From positions 158,227 to 222,226 of the forward strand of contig NZ_KQ948149.1 of the NCBI RefSeq assembly GCF_001513955.1: 64,000 nucleotides of DNA. Reading direction: 5' to 3'. Shown piece after piece: positions 18,701-26,462 of the stretch. The notes below the pieces were generated by a model, which had not been told where the DNA came from, searched no databases, and was given only the letters and a program-made list of their open reading frames with translations. This stretch comes from Streptomyces pseudovenezuelae (GTDB lineage: Bacteria > Actinomycetota > Actinomycetes > Streptomycetales > Streptomycetaceae). The stretch's first letter is position 1; every line of letters starts with the position of its first letter. The position numbers were made by a program, and so were the translations under genes.

Positions 18701-19974
18701 AGGACGCGGCGCACGGATGGCTGGACGAGATCCTGACGGCGCTGTCCGACACGCCGGGGTACGGCGTGGGCGGGTCGACCCCCGTCGAGGCCCGGCCGGC
18801 CCCGGCCCTCCCTGACCCCTCGGCCCTCCCCGCCGCCCCGCCCCGCTCGAAGAAGCCCGCTCCCGTCCTCGCCCGCCTCACCGGCAACCGCCTCCTGAGC
18901 CTGCCCGGCGCCGGCAAGGAGGTGCGCAGGTTCACCTTCGACACCCGGGACGCCGCGAGCCCGCTGCTCTACGAGGCGGGCGACGCGCTCGGCATCCGGC
19001 CGCTCAACTCGGCCGACCTGGTCGAGGAATGGCTCGCGGTCACGGGCCTGGACGCCGGGGCCGCCGTGGACGTCGACGGCGTGGGCGAGGTCGCGCTCGG
19101 TGAGGCGTTCCTGCGCCACCTCGACATCACCAGGATCACCCCGGGCCTGCTCCGGTTCGTGTCCGAACGCACCCGGGACCCGAGGGAGTTGAAGAAGCTC
19201 CTGCGTCCTGACAACAGGGACGAGCTCGCCAAGTGGGGCTGGGGCCGGCAGGCCGTGGACGTGATCACGGAGTACGCCGTGCAGGCCGCCCCGCAGGAAT
19301 GGGCGCGGATCCTCGGACGCCTCCAGCCGCGCCTGTACTCCATCTCGTCCAGCCCGCTGACCGACCCGCACCTCGTCTCGCTGACCGTGTCCGTGGTGCG
19401 CTACGAGAACCTGAACGGCAGGTCCCGCCAGGGCGTCTGCTCGCCCTTCCTCGCGGACGACGCCGCGGACACCCCGGTGCCCGTCCACGTCCAGCGCTCC
19501 CCGCACTTCCGCCCGCCGGCCGACTCCGGCACCCCCATGGTCATGGTCGGCCCCGGCACCGGTGTCGCCCCCTTCATCGGCTTCCTGGAGCAGCGCCGCG
19601 CCCTCGGCCACCGGGGCCCGAACTGGCTGTTCTTCGGTGAACAGCACAGGGCGAGCGACTTCTACTACGAGGACGAGCTGACCGGCTTCCTGGCGGACGG
19701 CACCCTCGCCCGCCTGGACACCGCCTTCTCCCGCGACCAGCGCGCCAAGGTGTACGTCCAGGACCGGATGCGCGAACACGGCCCGCTGCTGTGGTCCTGG
19801 CTCCAGGAAGGCGCCCACTTCTACGTGTGCGGGGACGCCTCCCGCATGGCGAAGGACGTCGACCGGGCGCTCCGGGACATCGCGGTCCTGCACGGCGGCA
19901 TGGACGAGGCGGCCGCGGCGGCCTATGTGAAGCAACTCGCCACCGACAAGCGCTATGTGCGTGACATCTACTGA
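15754..19974 (+). CDS. Assimilatory nitrate reductase fused to a CysJ-like flavoprotein reductase
   Basis: 1406 aa, GTG start 7 bases after AGGAGG. Residues 1-700 are a molybdopterin oxidoreductase of the NasA/NarB type: [4Fe-4S] cysteines C6, C9, C13 and C46, molybdenum-ligand Cys in NSRLCMASAG, and the C-terminal molydop-binding domain (PFVLNTGRLQHQWHT). A low-complexity linker (four EHA repeats, then a Thr-rich stretch) joins a flavodoxin domain (from about 853, ILWASQTGTAEEFA) and a FAD/NADPH reductase ending KRYVRDIY as in CysJ. The protein should pass electrons from NAD(P)H through FAD, FMN and the cluster to nitrate without a separate reductase. It is transcribed alone; no transporter or nitrite reductase adjoins it. 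Confidence 0.92.
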   Translation: MVRTVCSYCGVGCGLVLDIGMGPDGRRTVLKASGDKEHPANFGKLCTKGATTADLLAAPGRLATALVRPERGEEPVPEAVGVAITETARRLREIIDEHGPDAVSLYVSGQMSLEAQYLANKLAKGFLRTNQIESNSRLCMASAGTGYKLSLGADGPPGSYQDFERADLFFVIGSNVADCHPILFLRMMERVKSAGAKVIVVDPRRTATAAKADLFLQIKPGTDLALLNGLLHLLHAEGRTDPDFIAAHTEGWEAMPEFLADYPPAAVAETTGLAEEDIREAARLIGEAGEWMSLWTMGLNQSTHGTWNTNALVNLHLATGALCRPGSGPFSLTGQPNAMGGREMGYMGPGLPGQRSVLVDDERAFIEDLWELPPDTLRADGVGRGTVEMFQKMADGEIKACWIICTNPVASVANRRTVIEGLEAAEFVVTQDVFADTETNAYADVVLPGALWTEGEGVFVNSERNLTLTPAVADPPGEAMADWRIIAAVAREMGYEKGFSYDSAEDVFEEIRRAWNPKTGWDLRGVTYERLRRTPVQWPAASEDGPDRNPIRYVGEDGTLRFPTASGRGVFHARPHLPPAEMPDDDYPFVLNTGRLQHQWHTLTKTAKVAKLNKLNPGPFVELHPEDASALGVADGDSVEVASRRGRAVLPAVVTDRVRPGCCFAPFHWNDLFGEYLSVNAVTSDAVDPLSFQPEFKACAVSLTKVPTPVTLRTPGTAVVPLPAAAPEHAEHAEHAEHAEIAPAASTAASVFGLDPAPPPVLTARERQYLVGFLAGIPAGAPGVPVLPPDAPFSPEHALWVNGTLAGMYSRATATQPSTTQPATTWAATTQSATPHPVATPSLTTPSMVTVLRREVVILWASQTGTAEEFAAATAERLTTVGHSTSLVGMDQADLGELPSGADLLLITSTFGDGDAPDNGSGFWETLADPGTPRLEGRRYAVLAFGDSSYDDFCGHGRRLDQRLDELGALRLAPRRDCEPDFEDAAHGWLDEILTALSDTPGYGVGGSTPVEARPAPALPDPSALPAAPPRSKKPAPVLARLTGNRLLSLPGAGKEVRRFTFDTRDAASPLLYEAGDALGIRPLNSADLVEEWLAVTGLDAGAAVDVDGVGEVALGEAFLRHLDITRITPGLLRFVSERTRDPRELKKLLRPDNRDELAKWGWGRQAVDVITEYAVQAAPQEWARILGRLQPRLYSISSSPLTDPHLVSLTVSVVRYENLNGRSRQGVCSPFLADDAADTPVPVHVQRSPHFRPPADSGTPMVMVGPGTGVAPFIGFLEQRRALGHRGPNWLFFGEQHRASDFYYEDELTGFLADGTLARLDTAFSRDQRAKVYVQDRMREHGPLLWSWLQEGAHFYVCGDASRMAKDVDRALRDIAVLHGGMDEAAAAAYVKQLATDKRYVRDIY

Positions 19975-20022
19975 CCGAACCCGTGCCCGGGGCTCGGGCC
20001 ACACGTGGGAGTATCGGTCGCC

Positions 20023-20658
20023 ATGAGGGCGCCCCCTGCGGTCCGGAGCCTGCGCGCGGCGGTGTTCGCCGCGCTCTGCGTGCTGCTGGCCGCCGGGGGA
20101 CACGCGCTGGCGACCGGCATGGCACCGCCGGTGTGGACGCAGGCGACGGGGTTCGTGCCGGTGTTCGCGGCCGGGTGGCTGCTCGGCGGCCGCGAACGCT
20201 CGCTCGCGGCCATCGGCGGGGCGACCCTCGGCTCCCAGGGCGGCCTGCATCTGGCCTTCGCCGCGGCCCACTCACGCCCCACGGGGACAGCGCACGGTGT
20301 GTCCATGCAGCACATGTCGGCGACGCACCCCATGGCCCTGCACGGAATGCGCATGGCCCACATGGCGGCACCGCACTCCCACGCCCTCACCCCGCACGCC
20401 ACCGCCGCACATGTCTCGGCGGCCCTCCTGCTGACCTGGTGGCTCCGACGCGGCGAGGCCGCCCTGTGGTCCCTCCTGCGCCGGGCGGTCACGCTCCTGC
20501 CGGGCCTCGCGGCCTGGTTCCAGGGGTACGGCGAGCCCCGCACCCCGGCGCCGGTGCGGCAGGTCACCGCGAGCGGACTCCACGCGCCGCGGCCCCTCCT
20601 GCTCCGCCACACGGTCCACCGGCGCGGACCGCCCACCCGGATCCCGTACGCGAACTGA
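20023..20658 (+). CDS. His/Met-rich integral membrane protein, possible copper-site protein (copy 1)
   Basis: 211 aa. Three or four hydrophobic segments (AAVFAALCVLLAAGGHAL, FVPVFAAGWLLGG, LGSQGGLHLAFAAA, AAHVSAALLLTWWL). The loop between segments 3 and 4 is unusually rich in His and Met (MQHMSATHPMALHGMRMAHM). It is related to the gene at 21467: both open with RAAVFAAxCVLLAAxGH and carry a GGRER or AGRER motif. The two flank a YcnI copper protein, so copper binding is inferred. The C-terminal tail is basic. No named family is recognised. Confidence 0.7.
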   Translation: MRAPPAVRSLRAAVFAALCVLLAAGGHALATGMAPPVWTQATGFVPVFAAGWLLGGRERSLAAIGGATLGSQGGLHLAFAAAHSRPTGTAHGVSMQHMSATHPMALHGMRMAHMAAPHSHALTPHATAAHVSAALLLTWWLRRGEAALWSLLRRAVTLLPGLAAWFQGYGEPRTPAPVRQVTASGLHAPRPLLLRHTVHRRGPPTRIPYAN

Positions 20659-20698
20659 CCCCCGCACCCCTTCCCGTCAGTACGGAGATCCCTCACCC

Positions 20699-21400
20699 AT
20701 GTCCTCAGCACGCACCGCCCTGCGCCGCGCCGGCCTCGGCAGCGCCCTCGCCGCCTCCGCCGTCCTCACCGCCGCGGGCGTCGCCTCCGCCCATGTCACC
20801 GTCCACCCCGACCGTTACGCCAAGGGCGCCACCGACGGCGCCCTCACCTTCCGTGTGCCCGACGAGAGCGAGACCGCGAGCACCGCGAAGGTCCAGCTGT
20901 TCCTGCCCACCGACCACCCCCTGCTCGGCGTGCTCGTCTCCCCGCACGACGGCTGGACCGCCAAGGTGGCGAACACCAGGCTGAAGACACCGGTCAAGAC
21001 GGACGACGGCACGATCACCGACGCGGTCTCCGAGATCACCTGGACCGGCGGGAGGATCGGCCCCGGCCAGTACGAGGACTTCGACGTCGCCTTCGGCCAA
21101 CTGCCCGACGACACCGCCCGGCTGACCTTCAAGACCCTGCAGACCTACTCCGACGGGAAGGTCGTGCGCTGGATCGAGGAGGCCGCCGGGGGCGACGAGG
21201 AGCCGGAGAACCCGGCGCCCGTCCTGAAGCTGACCTCGGGCACCGGCCCGTCCGCCGCCGCGAAGGCGTCGGCGACCACCTCCGGGGACTCCGCGAGCGA
21301 CTCGACCGCCCGCGGCCTCGGCGTCGCCGGGCTGGTCGTGGGCGTTCTGGGGCTTGCGGCGGGCGCGTTCGCGGTCGTACGGAGTCGCCGTGCGCGGTGA
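20699..21400 (+). CDS. YcnI-family (DUF1775) copper-binding membrane-anchored protein
   Basis: 233 aa. A Sec signal peptide should be cut after ...GVASA (residue 31), leaving a mature N-terminal histidine (AHVTVHP, H32). This is the residue used by YcnI proteins to bind Cu(II). The beta-sandwich DUF1775 domain follows (LTFRVPDESE ... ITWTGGRIGPGQYEDF), then a Ser/Thr/Ala linker and one C-terminal membrane helix (GVAGLVVGVLGLAAGAFAVV) with basic end. It probably acts at the outer face of the membrane in copper handling. YcnJ/CopD, its usual partner, is absent; His/Met-rich membrane proteins stand on both sides. Confidence 0.9.
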   Translation: MSSARTALRRAGLGSALAASAVLTAAGVASAHVTVHPDRYAKGATDGALTFRVPDESETASTAKVQLFLPTDHPLLGVLVSPHDGWTAKVANTRLKTPVKTDDGTITDAVSEITWTGGRIGPGQYEDFDVAFGQLPDDTARLTFKTLQTYSDGKVVRWIEEAAGGDEEPENPAPVLKLTSGTGPSAAAKASATTSGDSASDSTARGLGVAGLVVGVLGLAAGAFAVVRSRRAR

Positions 21401-21466
21401 GCCGGGACCTGTGGGTTTCCGTACTCCCAGGTGACGACGGGTGCCCGGATGGGAGGATGAGGCGCC

Positions 21467-22105
21467 ATGACAGCAGGGTGGTGTGCACGCACAGTTCGGG
21501 CCGCGGTGTTCGCGGCCGTCTGTGTGCTGCTCGCCGCCCTGGGCCACGTCCTCATGTCCGGCGCCCCCGTGCCGGGCCGGACACTGGCCGCGGGCCTGGC
21601 GGTGACCGGGGGCGCGGGCTGGTGCCTGGCCGGCCGTGAACGCGGGCTGCCGCTGATCGTGGCCGTCGTGGTCGCTGCCCAGACGGCCCTCCACTCGACG
21701 TTCTCCCTCACGCAACCCACAGCGGCGGCGCGGGACATGGGCGGGATGCACATGGAGTCCATGCATATGGGCGGCATGGACTCCCTCGACGCGGCGGTGG
21801 GGACCTCGTCGGGTGTCGGCGCACTCTCGTTCCTCGTGCCGTTCGGGATGTACGCCGCCCACCTGCTCGCCGCGCTCCTCACCGGGCTCTGGCTGGCGTA
21901 CGGCGAGCGGGCCGCGTTCCGCGTCCTGCGGGCCGTCGCGGCCCGGCTGGTCGGCCCGCTGCGCCTGCTGCTCGCCCTGCCCGCCACCCCGCACCGCCCG
22001 CGTCCGCGGACACGCCGGGCCCGCTCGCGGCGCGCGCCGCGGCTTCTCCTTCTCGTCCACGCGATCACCCATCGGGGCCCGCCCGCGGGGACCGCTGTCG
22101 CCTGA
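21467..22105 (+). CDS. Met/His-rich integral membrane protein, possible copper-site protein (copy 2)
   Basis: 212 aa with about four membrane segments (AAVFAAVCVLLAALGHVLM, LAAGLAVTGGAGWCL, LIVAVVVAAQTALHSTF, FGMYAAHLLAALLTGLWLAY). The loop before the last segment reads DMGGMHMESMHMGGMD, a Met/His cluster typical of Cu(I) sites. The tail is very Arg-rich. It is paralogous to the gene at 20023 in size, helix order and the Met/His loop position. It is probably in one copper-related cluster with YcnI. Confidence 0.7.
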   Translation: MTAGWCARTVRAAVFAAVCVLLAALGHVLMSGAPVPGRTLAAGLAVTGGAGWCLAGRERGLPLIVAVVVAAQTALHSTFSLTQPTAAARDMGGMHMESMHMGGMDSLDAAVGTSSGVGALSFLVPFGMYAAHLLAALLTGLWLAYGERAAFRVLRAVAARLVGPLRLLLALPATPHRPRPRTRRARSRRAPRLLLLVHAITHRGPPAGTAVA

Positions 22106-22164
22106 CGACAGACGGTTCCCCGAGGCAGCCCCTGCGCGCCTCGGGCTCGGTCGTGCATCTGCCT

Positions 22165-22217
22165 CTGTGCTCACCGCACATGTGGTCTCAGCACCTGTGC
22201 TCACTGCACATGTGGTC
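22165..22217. repeat. Two direct repeats, 30-bp period, upstream of the sigma factor gene
   Basis: CTGTGCTCACCGCACATGTG... at 22165 and CTGTGCTCACTGCACATGTG... at 22195 agree over 23 bp with one mismatch. They contain the palindrome GCACATGTG. They lie 110-160 bases upstream of the ECF sigma gene start. Confidence 0.7.
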
Positions 22218-22250
22218 GCCGCACGGCCGAATCTCCTCACCGGACCGCTG

Positions 22251-22290
22251 TGCACCCGTATGCACCCGTGTGCACCCCTGTGCACCGGAG
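22251..22290. repeat. 10-bp tandem repeat (TGCACCCGTG) upstream of the sigma factor gene
   Basis: Four back-to-back near-copies TGCACCCGTA, TGCACCCGTG, TGCACCCCTG, TGCACCGGAG, phased at about one helical turn, ending 36 bases before the GTG start. They may be a factor-binding array or a replication-slippage product. Confidence 0.7.
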
Positions 22291-22326
22291 CGGCCCGGAT
22301 CACGGCTGACCCGAGAAGGACACCTG

Positions 22327-22929
22327 GTGATCACTTCCGCCCCGACCGCCCCGACCGCCCCGCCCGCCCCGGCCGACCTCCGTGCTCAACGGGAGTCCGC
22401 CGACGCCCTGGCCACCGCATGGGCCCTCGCCGCCCGTGCCGGTGACACCGACGCCGTCGACCGTTTCGTCCGCGCGCTGCACCATGACGTCCTGCGTTAT
22501 GTCTCCTACCTCTGCGCCGACCCCCAGGCCGTGGACGACCTGGCCCAGGACACCTTCCTGCGGGCGCTCGGCAGTCTGCACCGGTTCGAGGGGCGGTCCT
22601 CGGCGCGGGCCTGGCTGCTGTCCATCGCCCGCCGTGCGGTGATCGACGGTTTCCGGCATGCGGCGGCTCGGCCCCGCCGGTACGACGGTGCGGACTGGCA
22701 GGGCGCGGTGGAGCGCGCCCAGCCGCGGGATCTGCCCGGCTTCGACGACGGGATAGCGCTGCTGGACCTGCTGGGGGCGTTGTCCGACGAGCGGCGGGAG
22801 GCCTTCGTGCTCACCCAGCTGCTGGGCCTGTCGTACGAGGAGGCCGCCGTGGTGAGCGGCTGTCCCGTGGGGACCGTGCGGTCCCGGGTGGCACGGGCCA
22901 GGGGCGTGCTGATGGAACTGGTGGTCTGA
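22327..22929 (+). CDS. ECF-family RNA polymerase sigma factor
   Basis: 200 aa. Sigma region 2 (DDLAQDTFLRALGSLHRFEG, ARAWLLSIARRAVIDGFRH) and region 4 (LDLLGALSDERREAFVLTQLLGLSYEEAAVVSGCPVGTVRSRVARAR) are both complete. The frame is open further upstream, but GTG 22327 has AAGGA 6 bases before it, and the upstream codons come from tandem repeats. No anti-sigma gene follows. The position behind the YcnI/His-Met cluster suggests, but does not prove, a role in metal or envelope stress. Confidence 0.85.
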   Translation: MITSAPTAPTAPPAPADLRAQRESADALATAWALAARAGDTDAVDRFVRALHHDVLRYVSYLCADPQAVDDLAQDTFLRALGSLHRFEGRSSARAWLLSIARRAVIDGFRHAAARPRRYDGADWQGAVERAQPRDLPGFDDGIALLDLLGALSDERREAFVLTQLLGLSYEEAAVVSGCPVGTVRSRVARARGVLMELVV

Positions 22930-23019
22930 CAGCGCCTGTCGGTGCCGTCCGGACCCGCCGACGACCGACCGACGACCCCCTGGCCGCCGTCCGCGTCCCC
23001 CTGGATGGCTGCTCCGGTG

Positions 23020-23499
23020 CTACTCCGGTGCCTTCTCGGCGGCCAAGTCGGGCATCAGCGCGGACACCGCCTTGCACTGTGCGGGGCCCATGGAGCGCCC
23101 GAGTGCCTCCTTGACCGTCTCGGCCAGTGCCTCGGAGGCCTCTTCGAGCAGTCGCCGTGCCTTCTCGGTGAGGGCGACCTCGATGCCCCGTTTGTCGCCG
23201 CAGACCGACCTGCGGTTGACCAGACCGACGTGCTGGAGGCAGGCGATCTGGTAGGTGAGGCGGGTCTTGGGACGGCCCAGGAGTTCGGCGATCTGCGTCA
23301 TGCGCAGAGCCTGACCGGGGTGCGCGGCGAGCAGGGAAAGGACCAGGAACTCGTCGTGCGAGACGTCCAGCCGTTCCTTGACGACGGAACGCAGCTCCTG
23401 CTCGACGGCTCCGGTCACGGCCCGCATCAGCATCCAGGCGTGCAGCTCAGGGGGCAGGAGCCCGCCGGAGGCGGCGGGGCATTCGGACGGATCGGCCAT
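23020..23499 (-). CDS. MarR-family repressor divergent from yceI
   Basis: 159 aa. The winged helix spans about 50-125 (DEFLVLSLLAAHPGQALRMTQIAELLGRPKTRLTYQIACLQHVGLVNRR), with GIEVALTEKARRLLEEA in the wing/linker. I chose ATG 23499 because the upstream codons overlap the divergent promoter. Two copies of a CAAATTTGGA palindrome lie between it and yceI, so it probably represses both genes. The C-terminal lysine/glutamate tail is unremarkable. Confidence 0.85.
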   Translation of the reverse strand: MADPSECPAASGGLLPPELHAWMLMRAVTGAVEQELRSVVKERLDVSHDEFLVLSLLAAHPGQALRMTQIAELLGRPKTRLTYQIACLQHVGLVNRRSVCGDKRGIEVALTEKARRLLEEASEALAETVKEALGRSMGPAQCKAVSALMPDLAAEKAPE

Positions 23500-23518
23500 G
23501 GGTCGAGTGTAGCTGTTG

Positions 23519-23563
23519 TTCAAATTTGGAGTATGGGCTAGTGTGCTGTCATCCAAATTTGGA
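23519..23563. promoter_or_regulatory. Twin MarR operators between marR and yceI
   Basis: TTCAAATTTGGA (23519-23530) and the perfect palindrome TCCAAATTTGGA (23552-23563), 33 bp start to start, roughly three helical turns. They are the most AT-rich words in the neighbourhood and are placed to control both divergent genes. Confidence 0.75.
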
Positions 23564-23581
23564 CTATAGAAGTGAGGGACC

Positions 23582-24097
23582 ATGACCGTCGCCGTCGAAA
23601 CCGGAACCTGGCAGCTCGACCGGACCGCCACCACCGTCGCCCTGAAGCACAAGACGATGTGGGGCCTGGTCACCGTGAAGGGCGCCTTCGCCACCGTGGA
23701 CGGTCAGGGCGAGGTGCGGGCCGACGGTTCCGCCGTCGGTACCGTGACCCTCGACGCCGCCTCCCTCGACACCAAGAACGCCAAGCGGGACGAGCACCTG
23801 CGCGGGTCCGACTTCTTCGACGTGGCCAACCACCCCGAGATCACCTTCGCCGTGCGCAGCGCCGAACTGCGCGACGGCGACCAGGTGCAGGTGATCGGCC
23901 AGCTCACCGCGCGCGGCATCAGCCGCCCCCTGTCCTTCACCGCACGGCTCGGCGACGCGAGCGCCGACGCGGTCACGGTGCACGCCGAGTTCTCGGTGGA
24001 CCGCGAGCACTTCGGCCTGGGCTGGAACCAGCTGGGCATGATCCGCGGCCTGACCACGGTCACCGCCGCGCTCCGCTTCAAGCGGTCGGCAGTGTGA
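23582..24097 (+). CDS. YceI-family lipocalin-like protein
   Basis: 171 aa, no signal peptide, so cytoplasmic. The YceI beta-barrel signature is clear: TWQLDRTATTVALKHKTMWG, GEVRADGSAVGTVTLDAASLDTKNAKRDEHLRGSDFFDVANHPEITF and the end strand TVTAALRFKRS. Family members bind isoprenoid-type lipids; the role in actinobacteria is unclear. It is controlled by the divergent MarR gene (see operators). Its 3' end overlaps the convergent membrane protein gene by 20 bases. Confidence 0.9.
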   Translation: MTVAVETGTWQLDRTATTVALKHKTMWGLVTVKGAFATVDGQGEVRADGSAVGTVTLDAASLDTKNAKRDEHLRGSDFFDVANHPEITFAVRSAELRDGDQVQVIGQLTARGISRPLSFTARLGDASADAVTVHAEFSVDREHFGLGWNQLGMIRGLTTVTAALRFKRSAV

Positions 24098-25802
24098 CGT
24101 AGGTGCTCGACAGCGTCTGCGGCGAGGACGTGAACACCCGGAGCCGGATCCGCTGACCGGGCTTCGGGAGGGCGTACGTCCCCCCGGGCGGCCGCAGTTC
24201 ATAGGTCGCCGTCGTGTGCGCGGGCAGCGTGACCGGACCGCGCAGCACCGAGAAGTACGGGTACATGCCCTGGCCCCGGGTGAGGGTGAAGTGCGGCGTC
24301 AGGGCGTCGTCGTCCGTGTTGGTGACCCGGAGGGTCAGCCCGGAGAGCGTGCGCACACCGTGGTGCACCGAGGTGAGCTCCATGCGCAGGGGCGGCGACC
24401 CGGTGGCCGCCAGTGTCCCGCCGACCAAGGCGGGACTCAGCAGTACGACGGCCGCGGCGATCCGCACCGGACGCCGGTGCGGGCCGGTGAGCCGGCGCCT
24501 GAACGGCTGCCAGGCCCCCGCGAACTCCGACGCGGGCGCGGTGACCGCCGCCGCCAGCCACAGCGGGGTCATCATCAGGTAGTAGCCGTCCTGCGAACGT
24601 GTCGCCAGCCAGAAGGCCAGCCACGGCAGCACGGTCGCCGCCGGGCCGAGGCGGCGCACGAACAGCACGAACAACGCCAGCAGTCCGGCGAGCAGCAGCA
24701 GACTCGCGTACCCGTACCAGTCGAGCCGGTCGCTGCCGTCCGTGAGGTACAGCGACACGCCCACCAGTCCCTGGCCGTGCAGCACCGCGCCCTGGACCAG
24801 CGGCAGCGCGATCCCCTTCAGCCACGCGCCCGGCTGGCTCACGACGAAGTACAGGTTGATCAGCAGCCATACGGCGGCAGCGATCCCGGCGAGCCGCAGC
24901 ACCACCCGGCCCGCCTCTCGCGCCCCGAGCTCCCCGCGCCGTACCGCGTAGATCCCGGCGAGCAGGAACGGCGTGAGGAACCACGGGAGTTGCTGAGCCG
25001 CGCACGCCGCGCCGAGGCAGGCGGCCTGCGCCACCCCGGCCGGCCCCAGCCGGCCGCCCCGGCCGATCCGGGGCCAGCGCACCACCACCGGCACCAGCAG
25101 GGCCAGCGCCAGGATCGCCGGGTAGCCGAGACGGCCGTACATGGGGATCATCGAGAATCCCAGGCACGTCATGGTCGCCGCCGACCGCCACGGCGGGGGC
25201 AGCAGCCACCACAGCGCGACCGTGCCCACGAGCAGTGCGCCCGTGCTCATCGCTATGGCCGGCAGGCCGCCGTGGCCGAGCCACAGCAGCGGCGCGGTCA
25301 GCAGCGGGGCCAGCGGGGGATAGCCGTACGTGTAGTCGTAGCCGCCCGTGACGGTCGGGGTGAGCGCGATGCCGTTGCCGCCGAAGAGCCAGGGCCAGGG
25401 ACGGCCGTAGACCCCGTGCCCCGCGGCCAGGTCGCGGGCCGCCTGGGCGGTGAGGACGGACTCGTCGGAGCCGCGGTGGAACAGGACGAACGCGCACAGG
25501 GCCAGCGCCAGTCCGGTCACCAGTACGCACGCGTCCACGCGCGCGAGCGAGCGCCGGTCGCGCACGACCAGGGCCAGGACGCCGCAGACGAGGATCGAGG
25601 CGTAGCAGACCGAGATGACCGCGGCCACGGCGGGCCGGTGGGTGGCCGCCTGCGTCCACACCTCGCGCGTGCCGATGAAAAGGCTGACGTCCGCGAGCAG
25701 TGTCAGGACGCGATGCCACTGCGTAGGGGGTTCCGGGGCGGCGGACACCGCCGGCTGGGTCGGCCGGCCGGGTGCCGACAGCTGAGTATCTGCCAGGAGC
25801 AC
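24078..25802 (-). CDS. Multi-spanning membrane protein, glycosyltransferase-87/mannosyltransferase-like
   Basis: 574 aa with some 12 hydrophobic segments and a periplasmic-type C-terminal domain (about 470-574: LTLRVTNTDDDALTPHFTLTRG ... YELRPPGG). The loop after helix 3 (GHGVYGRPWPWLFGGNG ... YTYGYPPLAPLLTAPLLWLG) resembles polyprenyl-phosphate-dependent GT-C/GT87 enzymes, though no catalytic acidic pair is certain. The start is doubtful: GTG 25802 lacks a clear ribosome-binding site and the open frame continues upstream. It may glycosylate a cell-envelope component. Confidence 0.65.
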   Translation of the reverse strand: MLLADTQLSAPGRPTQPAVSAAPEPPTQWHRVLTLLADVSLFIGTREVWTQAATHRPAVAAVISVCYASILVCGVLALVVRDRRSLARVDACVLVTGLALALCAFVLFHRGSDESVLTAQAARDLAAGHGVYGRPWPWLFGGNGIALTPTVTGGYDYTYGYPPLAPLLTAPLLWLGHGGLPAIAMSTGALLVGTVALWWLLPPPWRSAATMTCLGFSMIPMYGRLGYPAILALALLVPVVVRWPRIGRGGRLGPAGVAQAACLGAACAAQQLPWFLTPFLLAGIYAVRRGELGAREAGRVVLRLAGIAAAVWLLINLYFVVSQPGAWLKGIALPLVQGAVLHGQGLVGVSLYLTDGSDRLDWYGYASLLLLAGLLALFVLFVRRLGPAATVLPWLAFWLATRSQDGYYLMMTPLWLAAAVTAPASEFAGAWQPFRRRLTGPHRRPVRIAAAVVLLSPALVGGTLAATGSPPLRMELTSVHHGVRTLSGLTLRVTNTDDDALTPHFTLTRGQGMYPYFSVLRGPVTLPAHTTATYELRPPGGTYALPKPGQRIRLRVFTSSPQTLSSTYVTLPTA

Positions 25803-26015
25803 GGCATCGGACGCTAATCGGGCCTGGTGAGGGGCCCTGCGCCGGAGGCCAAGAGTCCGGTGTGAGGCGGGTAAGACCCTTTCGTCCGCGGCGAATGGGG
25901 TGTGATGTGACCTCCGAGACGGTCGCGGATCGTGTCGCTGTTGGGCCGAACGGGTGACTTGGCGTAAGAATTGGCTGGTGCAGGCAACGAAGGCGAGTCG
26001 GATCGGGGGGAGCCG

Positions 26016-26405
26016 GTGAACAGGTACGACGTCACCGATGAACAGTGGGAGGGGCTCGCCCAGGTCGTTCCGTTGCGCGGACGGGACGCGTGGCCGTCCG
26101 CGGTCGGACACCGGGCAATGCCCGAGGCCGAGACCGAGGCCAGGCGCCGTTTCGTGGTCCTGCGGATCAACGTCTTCGCGGACGCCCGCGAGGTCGCCGA
26201 GACCCTGATGGCGGGCATCCCCGTCCTGCTCGACCTCACCAGTGCGGAGACCGAGGTCGCCAAGCGCGTCCTCGACTTCAGTACGGGAGTCGTGTTCGGG
26301 CTGGCCAGCGGGATGCACCGGGTCGACCGGAACGTGTTCCTGCTCACCCCGGCCGGCACCGAGGTGACGGGCCTGATGGAGAGCGCGGGGATGCCGGGGG
26401 CCTGA
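26016..26405 (+). CDS. SepF-like cell division protein (paralogue)
   Basis: 129 aa, GTG start after GGGGGAG. The DUF552/SepF core is residues 45-125: RRFVVLRINVFADAREVAETLMAGIPVLLDLTSAETEVAKRVLDFSTGVVFGLASGMHRVDRNVFLLTP. Canonical SepF links FtsZ to the membrane through an N-terminal amphipathic helix. Here the N-terminus (NRYDVTDEQWEGLAQVVPL) has only weak amphipathy, so membrane targeting is uncertain. Streptomyces carry several SepF paralogues, and this one sits away from the ftsZ cluster. Confidence 0.85.
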   Translation: MNRYDVTDEQWEGLAQVVPLRGRDAWPSAVGHRAMPEAETEARRRFVVLRINVFADAREVAETLMAGIPVLLDLTSAETEVAKRVLDFSTGVVFGLASGMHRVDRNVFLLTPAGTEVTGLMESAGMPGA

Positions 26406-26462
26406 GCCCCGGGGAGGTTAGCCCGTTCGTGGGAAGGCCGCGGCGGAGGAACGGTTCGCCCG

